Shown: piece after piece, positions 1 to 4,941 of the stretch
Numbering within the stretch: the first letter of the stretch is position 1
Layout of the letters: every line of letters begins with the position of its first letter
NCBI GenBank assembly: GCA_964594665.1
Contig: CAZQNY010000137.1
Coordinates: forward strand, 1-6,673
From: BM520 sp964594665
GTDB taxonomy: Bacteria; Bacteroidota; Bacteroidia; Bacteroidales; BM520
Direction of reading: 5' to 3'
DNA: 6,673 bases
Made by a program: the position numbers and the translations under genes
The notes under the pieces: generated by a model
Seen by the model: only the letters and a program-made list of their open reading frames with translations
Told to the model about the DNA's origin: nothing
Databases searched by the model: none

Positions 1-2
1 AT

Positions 3-683
3 ATTCTATGGAGTAAATGTTATGGTGGCACTAGGTTTGAAAGCCCTAGGAAGATTTTTTATAACTCTGATAATGAACTATATGTGGTTGGGCAAACAGG
101 CTCAAACAATTTTGATGTTTCAGGAAATCATCAGGAAAGTCAATATAGTGATGCAGAGGATATATGGGTTTTTAAAATCGGACAAGATCATGAGATCATT
201 TATCAAAAATGTTTTGGGAGTTATTTTGATGAAGATATTTATGATGGTGCAGCCGCCTTTGACGGTATTAATAAGATAACAATTGCAGCAAAATTCTATT
301 ATAATAATGGAGATATAGACTGTGACCATCAGCCAATTATTGGAGGAGAGCTTAATTATGGTATCTGGGCGATTTCAGTTTTAGATACGACGGTAAACAA
401 TACAGCCATTGAAGAATTTGAATATGGGTTTGAAATTTATCCCAATCCCTCAAATCACCAGCTTACCATCAAACTACCTGAAAACACCAATTTTCAATCT
501 GTTTCCAACACCTCGGAAAATAATATTCTGCTTTTTAACAGTCTGGGAGAGCAGGTAGGAGAATTCCCAATCAAAGAGCAAATTACTATTAACACCACAG
601 GATATCCTTCGGGCCTATATTTCCTGCAATGTGCTATTGGGGATGCTTTGATTACGGATAAGGTGATGATTTTGCATGAGTGA
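3..683 (+). CDS. T9SS type A sorting domain protein, C-terminal part (5'-truncated)
   Basis: The frame is open from the first complete codon at 3 to the TGA at 681-683, giving 226 visible residues. The gene begins before the window, so the in-frame GTG at 84 is not its start. Residues about 3-59 form a repeat typical of Bacteroidota surface proteins: W-x-K-x-Y-G-G, then a YVVGQTGSN-like strand, a DVSGNH-like turn, and D-I-W-V-F-K-I at 53-59. A degenerate second copy spans about 67-125 and ends in G-I-W-A at 120-123. Such repeats form beta-rich, propeller-like domains. From about residue 142 there is a Por secretion-tail domain: YPNP at 146-149, an LLFNSLGEQV-like strand, a PSGLYFLQ strand and a basic/hydrophobic end. 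Family knowledge says this tail directs export across the outer membrane by T9SS and is then removed. What the protein binds or cleaves is not visible. It converges with the lipoprotein gene after a 43-bp gap, in which I see no clear terminator hairpin. Confidence 0.88.
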   Translation: MLWSKCYGGTRFESPRKIFYNSDNELYVVGQTGSNNFDVSGNHQESQYSDAEDIWVFKIGQDHEIIYQKCFGSYFDEDIYDGAAAFDGINKITIAAKFYYNNGDIDCDHQPIIGGELNYGIWAISVLDTTVNNTAIEEFEYGFEIYPNPSNHQLTIKLPENTNFQSVSNTSENNILLFNSLGEQVGEFPIKEQITINTTGYPSGLYFLQCAIGDALITDKVMILHE

Positions 684-726
684 TATGATTGGCCTGGGAA
701 CGAGCAATGGAAAACATTCCGATATT

Positions 727-1197
727 CTAATCTTTTTCCGAACGCCGCATGATTATTCCTACTTTATAAATGCCATCAATGGTGTATTTTGGATAAAAGC
801 ACTCTATATCAATGGTGGCAGTCCCTGCTTCACGAAAGGCGTATTTTCGCCGAAGTAAAACCTCCTGGGTCGCCCTGTTCTCATTTATTTCACCGTAAAT
901 AATCCCTTTATGACTGCGTAACCGGGGATGATACTCCTTGATGCGCTCCTCTCCTCCGGGCATCTCCATAATAATGTGCAATGGCAGTTTCTCGTCGGGG
1001 AAATTTACATCATACTCCAAAACCAGATAAATGTCGTACTCCCTGCCTGTTTTTTCTATGGGAATATCAAAATCGAGCTTCTCAAAACGCTCCCACTTGC
1101 CATCAGGAAATTCAACATACTGTTCGTAAATATTGCCTCCACCAGAGCAGCCTGCTAATAAGGCTATAAAAAATGAAAATATTATTACCCGCTTCAT
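727..1197 (-). CDS. GldH-like lipoprotein
   Basis: This 156-residue protein starts with a lipoprotein signal peptide: K2-R3, a hydrophobic stretch at 4-14, and lipobox L14-A15-G16-C17. I chose the ATG at 1195-1197 over an upstream in-frame TTG (1240-1242) because the signal begins there and the likely promoter leaves the TTG outside the transcript. The mature part is all beta in character. It shows the layout I associate with the GldH family (about 150-165 residues): Y-E-Q-Y early, a conserved W, an L-D-F-D-I-P-I strand, a Y-D-I-Y-L strand, an M-P-G-G turn, an R-R-K-Y-A-F segment, and a final G-I-Y-K-V-G-I-I strand. GldH is an envelope lipoprotein linked to gliding motility and T9SS in Flavobacteria, with homologues in non-gliding Bacteroidota. 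After Cys17 comes S-G-G-G-N with no acidic residues, so the known surface-export signals are absent and a periplasm-facing location is inferred. The gene appears monocistronic. The family assignment rests on pattern recognition only. Confidence 0.6.
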   Translation of the reverse strand: MKRVIIFSFFIALLAGCSGGGNIYEQYVEFPDGKWERFEKLDFDIPIEKTGREYDIYLVLEYDVNFPDEKLPLHIIMEMPGGEERIKEYHPRLRSHKGIIYGEINENRATQEVLLRRKYAFREAGTATIDIECFYPKYTIDGIYKVGIIMRRSEKD

Positions 1198-1231
1198 AAT
1201 CAAAATGTTAATCCTTTGGTATTTCTCCCTG

Positions 1232-1262
1232 CAAAAATACAAATCAAATTCCGTTTCAGCAA
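1232..1262 (-). promoter_or_regulatory. Bacteroidota-type promoter for the GldH-like gene
   Basis: Read on the minus strand, TTG (1262-1260) is followed by 20 bases and then TATTTTTG (1239-1232). This matches the TAnnTTTG -7 element exactly and the -33 TTG element of Bacteroidota sigma-70-type (SigA/ABfr) promoters, with acceptable spacing. Transcription would start a few bases downstream, leaving a leader of roughly 25-30 nt before the ATG at 1197. No Shine-Dalgarno sequence lies at a useful distance, as is usual in the phylum. Confidence 0.6.
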
Positions 1263-1328
1263 TACTCTTAACGTTCGTTATGATTTCTCCTGTTCTTCTA
1301 TTTATGGTTTATGCCTGGCTTTCATGCT

Positions 1329-1354
1329 ATTCTGTCAGTTTTGTATGACAGAAT
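1329..1354. promoter_or_regulatory. Perfect 9-bp inverted repeat, candidate operator
   Basis: ATTCTGTCA (1329-1337) and TGACAGAAT (1346-1354) are exact reverse complements separated by 8 bases. The repeat lies in the 269-bp region between the divergent lipoprotein and thioredoxin genes. It overlaps the TTG of the candidate promoter for the thioredoxin operon. No T-tract follows on either strand and neither gene ends here, so a terminator is unlikely. The size and symmetry fit the site of a dimeric helix-turn-helix regulator. The regulator itself is not in the window. Confidence 0.45.
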
Positions 1355-1369
1355 GTAAAGTTATATTTA
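1341..1369 (+). promoter_or_regulatory. Possible promoter of the thioredoxin operon
   Basis: TTG (1341-1343), 18 bases, then TATATTTA (1362-1369) matches TAnnTTTG in seven of eight positions. The -7 region is embedded in a 14-bp AT-only palindrome (1362-1375). The leader to the ATG at 1467 would be about 90 nt. The match is weak because the whole region is AT-rich, and its appeal comes mainly from the overlap with the inverted repeat. Confidence 0.28.
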
Positions 1370-1466
1370 AATATATAGATAATTAGATATTTGGCATGGC
1401 TATTGAACAAACCCCACCAAAATTGTTTATTGTATAGAAAAAAATGCATAATTAAAACTTAGAACG

Positions 1467-1826
1467 ATGGCATTAGAACATTTAACAAAAGAGACCTTTA
1501 AATCAAAAGTATTTAACTATGAGGTCAACAAGGAGTGGAAATTCGAAGGTGACAAACCTGCTATTATAGATTTTTACGCCGACTGGTGTCAGCCATGTAA
1601 AATGGTTGCTCCGATTCTTGAGGAGTTACAGGCGGAATACGATGATAAGCTCGTGATATATAAAGTTGATACAGAAGCACAGCAGGAATTAGCTTCCGTA
1701 TTCGGTGTGCGTTCCATACCATCATTACTTTTTATTCCCGCCGACGGGCAGCCACAAATGGCGGCAGGAGCCTTGCCAAAAGATACTTTCAAGCAGGTTA
1801 TTGGTGATGTCCTGAAAGTTAATTAA
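1467..1826 (+). CDS. trxA: Thioredoxin (WCQPC active site)
   Basis: This is a 119-residue cytosolic thioredoxin with no signal peptide. It reduces protein disulfides using electrons normally supplied by thioredoxin reductase. The fold is complete. The strand P-A-I-I-D-F-Y-A (31-38) leads into active site W40-C41-Q42-P43-C44-K45. A K-V-D strand ends at D68, and the cis-proline lies in S-I-P-S (P85). The C-terminal G-A-L-P-K loop and helix follow. The N-terminus has about 15 more residues before the core than E. coli Trx, a form I recognise from Bacteroidales thioredoxins. The central Gln replaces the usual Gly of WCGPC, which may shift the redox potential. The ATG is preceded by an A-rich stretch without a Shine-Dalgarno sequence. 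The next gene starts 3 bases after the stop, so it heads an operon with a membrane protein and a ferredoxin, suggesting a dedicated partner role rather than general housekeeping. Confidence 0.92.
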   Translation: MALEHLTKETFKSKVFNYEVNKEWKFEGDKPAIIDFYADWCQPCKMVAPILEELQAEYDDKLVIYKVDTEAQQELASVFGVRSIPSLLFIPADGQPQMAAGALPKDTFKQVIGDVLKVN

Positions 1827-1829
1827 CGG

Positions 1830-2051
1830 ATGACAAACTGGTTCCGGAAACATATTATCAGTTTAATTCTCATGCTTCTGGGTGCTGCGGGAGGATATGC
1901 CTACTGGCATTTTATCGGTTGCAGCTCGGGATCATGCCCTATCAAATCGGTGTGGTATCTTTCTACCCTTTTTGGTGCTGTAATGGGTTATCTCTTTGGT
2001 GGCATTATTGAAGATTATGTGAATAAACAAAAGAAAGACAGTAAGACTTAA
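1830..2051 (+). CDS. Small two-helix membrane protein with Cys pair (DUF6132-like)
   Basis: This 73-residue protein has two predicted membrane helices, at about 9-29 and 42-60. The loop between them contains G30-C31-S-S-G-S-C36-P37, a C-x4-C pair. The N-terminus (R6, K7, H8) and the C-terminal tail (Lys-rich, 66-72) are basic. By the positive-inside rule both ends are cytoplasmic and the Cys pair faces the periplasm. Length and the GCSSG-x-CP loop match what I remember of DUF6132, an uncharacterised Bacteroidota family, though this was not checked by search. It lies 3 bases after thioredoxin and 2 bases before the ferredoxin, so all three are surely co-transcribed. The Cys pair could form a disulfide, bind a metal, or pass electrons between the partners, and the sequence cannot decide which. 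Function is unknown. Confidence 0.85.
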   Translation: MTNWFRKHIISLILMLLGAAGGYAYWHFIGCSSGSCPIKSVWYLSTLFGAVMGYLFGGIIEDYVNKQKKDSKT

Positions 2052-2053
2052 TA

Positions 2054-2251
2054 ATGCGGGAAGTGCGGGTTAACAAACAACGATGCCCTGCCGACCATTG
2101 GTGTGTGGGTATTCGGATCTGCCCGGAAAAGGCTATTTCACAGGAAAACAAACACAGGCATCCTGTGGTGGATTCGTTCCGGTGCATAAAATGCAACCTC
2201 TGTATTGATTGTTGCCCGCATAATGCAATTGAAAAGATAAAGGTGTTTTAA
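2054..2251 (+). CDS. Small ferredoxin, two-cluster 4Fe-4S type with variant first motif
   Basis: This 65-residue protein has the size and duplicated layout of a bacterial 2[4Fe-4S] ferredoxin, an electron carrier. The second motif is canonical: C44-x2-C47-x2-C50-x3-C54-P55. The first reads C11-x2-D14-x2-C17-x5-C23-P24. Asp14 stands where the second Cys ligand normally is, and there are two extra residues before the C-P. In ferredoxins of this fold, the Cys before Pro in each motif ligates the other cluster. Cluster I would therefore use C11, D14, C17 and C54, and cluster II would use C44, C47, C50 and C23. An extra Cys (C53) is also present. I recall related Bacteroidota proteins with a C-P-x-x-H-x-C first motif, so this is probably a family trait rather than damage. 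The start ATG follows the upstream stop by 2 bases, and the gene is last in its operon, just before a terminator. Confidence 0.87.
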   Translation: MREVRVNKQRCPADHWCVGIRICPEKAISQENKHRHPVVDSFRCIKCNLCIDCCPHNAIEKIKVF

Positions 2252-2275
2252 CGTATTTCATGATTAAAGAGTAAT

Positions 2276-2312
2276 GAGGTGTTCTCCATTAGGGTTGAGC
2301 ACCTCTTTTTTT
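2276..2312 (+). terminator. Intrinsic terminator of the thioredoxin operon
   Basis: GAGGTGTTC (2276-2284) pairs with GAGCACCTC (2297-2305) in a 9-bp stem with one G-U pair and a 12-nt loop. A run of seven T follows at 2306-2312. It lies 24 bases after the ferredoxin stop codon and separates the redox cassette from the aminotransferase operon. Confidence 0.85.
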
Positions 2313-2321
2313 GTATTTTTA
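2295..2321 (+). promoter_or_regulatory. Weak candidate promoter for the aminotransferase operon
   Basis: TTG (2295-2297), 16 bases, then TATTTTTA (2314-2321) resembles TTG / TAnnTTTG, with one mismatch and a short spacer. It overlaps the terminator stem, and the leader before ATG 2339 would be only about 10 nt. Some promoter is expected here because a strong terminator lies just upstream, but this exact site is uncertain. Confidence 0.2.
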
Positions 2322-2338
2322 CCCTTTAATTTATATCC

Positions 2339-3508
2339 ATGAAAGACCAATATTTTTCTGATCAATTATATCACGAGAGACCCGCTGAATCATTGATTTG
2401 TGTTTTTGGCTCTTTGGCCAAGAAATACGGAGGGGTGAATTTTGCCCAGGGAATTCCCGGGTTTCAACCTCCCAAAGAACTTCTCGATATCCTGTCGTCG
2501 CTTGTATACAAAGATTTTCATCAGTATGCCCCGGGCCATGGAAACGCCAAACTGTTAAAGCAAATCGTTTCACATCATCATGATGACCTTCCCAATATCA
2601 CTGAGGATAATGTGCTTATTGTGCAGGGCGCAACAGAGGCCGGCAGCCTGATTTATAACTACCTCTCCGCAGAAATTAACGAACCTTTTTCGGCAATGGC
2701 TTTTGATCCGGTGTACGAAACATTCAGCCATCTCCCGAAAATCTTTGGCTCAGACTTTGTCCCGTTCTATCCCGGTAACCATGGCATTGATTATACCAAA
2801 CTCGAGCAATCTGTTCGCCGGCATAATGTTCGTGTACTCTTTCTTAATTCTCCCGGGAACCCTCTGGGAACACTTCTCTCAAAGGATGATTACCTGAAAA
2901 TTATAGCCTTGAGCAGAAAATACAATATCTATATCCTGATGGATGCTGTTTATAAAGATTTGTATTTTCACGACCCACCGTATATCCCTGTTGAGCATAC
3001 CGGTGAAAACCTGTTTTATATCAACAGCTTCTCGAAAATGTTAAGCATCACAGGATGGCGAATCGGCTATTTTATTACTTCTTCAAAGCATATGAATAAG
3101 ATAAAGCAGATTCATGATTATACCGGATTGTGTGCTCCATCAATTTTTCAGGAAGCTATCGCACAATATCTCCACAAGTTCAACTATGGTGTTGATTACC
3201 TGAATAAAACCCGGGATATTTTGTACAAAAATTATCTGCTTTTGAAGGAATACCTTGTTCAAAAGAGGTTTGCAATACCGGATATTCAGGGTGGATATTT
3301 TATCTGGGCGAAAATCCCTGATGGATTACCGGATGGTTATAAACTTGCGCTGGATCTGTATCGTGAACAGCAGGTGGCTGTTGTTCCCGGAGAACATTTT
3401 TCTGATCAGGGAGAGCGTTATTTACGGTTTAATATTGCACGAAACACCGAAGAGATAGAATCTGCATTACCAAAGCTGGATCTGTTTTTTCAAAAATATG
3501 GACTATGA
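2339..3508 (+). CDS. PLP-dependent aminotransferase, class I/II (fold type I)
   Basis: This 389-residue cytosolic enzyme has the usual length for the class I/II family. It transfers an amino group from an amino acid to a 2-oxo acid. Landmarks in order are: Q-G-I-P-G-F near 38-42; Y-A-P-G-H-G-N at 63-69; the cofactor-phosphate segment G97-A-T-E-A101; N170-S-P-G-N-P175 with N174 contacting the cofactor; D202-A-V-Y205, with the Asp that binds the pyridine nitrogen and the Tyr at the ring hydroxyl; S230-F-S-K233 with the Schiff-base Lys; G239-W-R-I-G with phosphate-binding R241; and Y361-L-R363-F with the Arg for the substrate carboxylate. The overall pattern is closest to the kynurenine/methionine/glutamine-type (KAT-like) subgroup, where members often act on Met, aromatic or Gln substrates, but substrate cannot be fixed from sequence. 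Its TGA overlaps the ATG of the next gene (ATGA), implying translational coupling to a secreted protein, which is an unexpected partner for a metabolic enzyme. Confidence 0.9.
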   Translation: MKDQYFSDQLYHERPAESLICVFGSLAKKYGGVNFAQGIPGFQPPKELLDILSSLVYKDFHQYAPGHGNAKLLKQIVSHHHDDLPNITEDNVLIVQGATEAGSLIYNYLSAEINEPFSAMAFDPVYETFSHLPKIFGSDFVPFYPGNHGIDYTKLEQSVRRHNVRVLFLNSPGNPLGTLLSKDDYLKIIALSRKYNIYILMDAVYKDLYFHDPPYIPVEHTGENLFYINSFSKMLSITGWRIGYFITSSKHMNKIKQIHDYTGLCAPSIFQEAIAQYLHKFNYGVDYLNKTRDILYKNYLLLKEYLVQKRFAIPDIQGGYFIWAKIPDGLPDGYKLALDLYREQQVAVVPGEHFSDQGERYLRFNIARNTEEIESALPKLDLFFQKYGL

Positions 3509-4941
3509 AAAACATTTTTATACTACTTGCCTGCATAATATTCACAGCACCTGTTGTTGCTCAGTCGGAATATCATGCCTCTGATTATGCGGTTCCCGGA
3601 TCCGAACACCGGTATTCTGCTGCGGGAGCCGTGCAGCTTGCCGGCGTAAACTTTGGCGAAACCGGTGCAGGATATGACTGGGATTTCAGTGTTCTGGATC
3701 CTGAATCGCAGGAGATACGCTCTTTCGATAATCCGGATGCCAATGGCTTTAAGGAGAGCTATATCCTGATGTGTATCATTGGTGGAGGAAACCCTGTTTC
3801 GTGCCTGAACAGCTGGAACGAGCTGGCGTATATGTCACAAACATCCCCTGATACGCTCAACCTTGGGGGCGTCTCTTTGGCTGCCCTGACATCCGTATAC
3901 GATAAAACAGACCAGGTATTTATACATACCATGATGGCCGGGCTTGCCGGTACCGATGCCGGTTTCCTTCCTGTGGTTGTTGAATTGGACGACCACGATA
4001 CGGTTCTGGATTTCCCTCTTGCCATGGATAAAAGTTATACTTCGCATGGTCGCTATACCATTGACCTGACCGCTGCCGGGGAGGATTTTATCTATACTTA
4101 CGATCGTTTTTCTGAAGTCACAGTTGATGGCTATGGCTCACTGGATATGCCCTGGAAAAGTTACGACAATGTACTCAGGTTAAAGCGCGAAATCACCATT
4201 TCCGACACGCTGGTTGTTAATGGTACGTTATTGGAAAATCCGTTCAGCAACCAGGTGGTATACGAGTGGTATTCACCGGATGAGGATATGGTGTTGCTGG
4301 ATGTTGAAGGATATCGTATCTGGGGTGGTTTTGAAGTATATACCGGTGCTTCATGGATGGACACCGTCCGTTGCCTGGAACCTTCGGCGCTTTTTGCAAC
4401 ATCGCCGTTTTTCCCTGCCCTGGATCCTGAAACCGGAACCTCTCAGGTGAGCTTTATCGATTTGTCGTCCAATGCCGACCAGTGGGAATGGGATTTTGGC
4501 GACCCGGAAAGCGGAGCGCTGAACTTCTCCACGGAACGAAATCCGGAGCATGTTTTTGCCGGCGCCGGAACCTATAATGTTTCTTTAACCGTTTTTAACA
4601 ATACCTGCTCCCCGGTACAAAGCGACAATATCATTTTGCCCGTTTCTATTACCGATACAACCACCACCGGAAACAATATCTATCATGCTTCTGAAATTCA
4701 TGTGTATCCCAATCCTTGTTCTTCACGACTGAATATTACTTCCACGACAGAAAAGGCAGTGCGATACGCGATATATGATTTACAGGGAATAGCGGTTTTA
4801 TCAGGAAATGCCGCTCCGGGGGAAGAGGCCTTTGTTGATGTTAGTGATTTGAATGAGGGATCGTACATAATATGTACCTTTGACCAGCATGGAGGAATTG
4901 TGTACAGGGAAGTTATTGTTAAATCAAATGCTGCTGAATGA
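3505..4941 (+). CDS. Secreted PKD-domain protein with T9SS type A sorting domain
   Basis: This is a complete 478-residue exported protein. Residues 1-20 are a signal peptide (K2, hydrophobic 4-13, likely cut after V-V-A at about 19 or 20). Residues 21-295 form a beta-rich region of unknown function. Its start (H-A-S-D-Y near 24-28, G-E-T-G-A-G-Y-D-W-D-F near 51-61) resembles an unnamed N-terminal module seen in other Bacteroidota T9SS cargo. Residues about 300-380 are a PKD domain, with W327-E-W-D-F-G-D333 and a later G-T-Y-N-V-S-L-T-V strand (355-363). A Thr-rich linker (384-388) leads to the Por sorting domain from about 397 to the end, with Y401-P-N-P404 and a G-S-Y-I-I strand. It is inferred to be exported by Sec and then T9SS, and either released or anchored at the surface. 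No catalytic motif was recognised, so binding or adhesion is more likely than enzymatic activity. It overlaps both neighbours by ATGA. Base composition is noticeably GC-richer (52% and 57% in two sampled 60-base lines) than gene 3-683. Confidence 0.9.
   Translation: MKNIFILLACIIFTAPVVAQSEYHASDYAVPGSEHRYSAAGAVQLAGVNFGETGAGYDWDFSVLDPESQEIRSFDNPDANGFKESYILMCIIGGGNPVSCLNSWNELAYMSQTSPDTLNLGGVSLAALTSVYDKTDQVFIHTMMAGLAGTDAGFLPVVVELDDHDTVLDFPLAMDKSYTSHGRYTIDLTAAGEDFIYTYDRFSEVTVDGYGSLDMPWKSYDNVLRLKREITISDTLVVNGTLLENPFSNQVVYEWYSPDEDMVLLDVEGYRIWGGFEVYTGASWMDTVRCLEPSALFATSPFFPALDPETGTSQVSFIDLSSNADQWEWDFGDPESGALNFSTERNPEHVFAGAGTYNVSLTVFNNTCSPVQSDNIILPVSITDTTTTGNNIYHASEIHVYPNPCSSRLNITSTTEKAVRYAIYDLQGIAVLSGNAAPGEEAFVDVSDLNEGSYIICTFDQHGGIVYREVIVKSNAAE

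Noticed and set aside
22..279. 85-residue plus-strand open frame at the window start
   Set aside because: It overlaps the T9SS cargo gene in another frame. The cargo frame shows clear family repeats and a sorting domain, while this one has no recognisable content.
676..858. 60-residue plus-strand open frame after the cargo gene
   Set aside because: Most of it lies antisense to the 3' end of the lipoprotein gene, and it shows no motif or promoter.
928..1348. Several short plus-strand open frames (928-1158, 981-1169, 1133-1348)
   Set aside because: They are antisense to the lipoprotein gene and its promoter region, with no protein features.
1329..1354. Inverted repeat as an intrinsic terminator
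   Set aside because: It lies between divergent genes, its stem is AT-rich and no T-tract follows on either strand, so a regulatory site is the better reading.
1362..1375. 14-bp perfect palindrome made only of A and T
   Set aside because: In such an AT-rich intergenic stretch a short AT-only palindrome is expected by chance. It is mentioned only because it overlaps the possible -7 element.
2331..2573. 80-residue minus-strand open frame
   Set aside because: It is antisense to the start of the well-supported aminotransferase.
3759..4551. Minus-strand open frames within the PKD/T9SS gene (3759-4025, 3835-4047, 4161-4364, 4351-4551)
   Set aside because: They are shadows of a GC-richer coding sequence, without motifs or initiation signals.
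3571..4690. Similar Y-H-A-S segments in the PKD/T9SS protein (residues 23-26 and 393-396)
   Set aside because: The identity covers only about 14 bases, and the flanking residues and domains differ, so chance similarity is more likely than a repeat.
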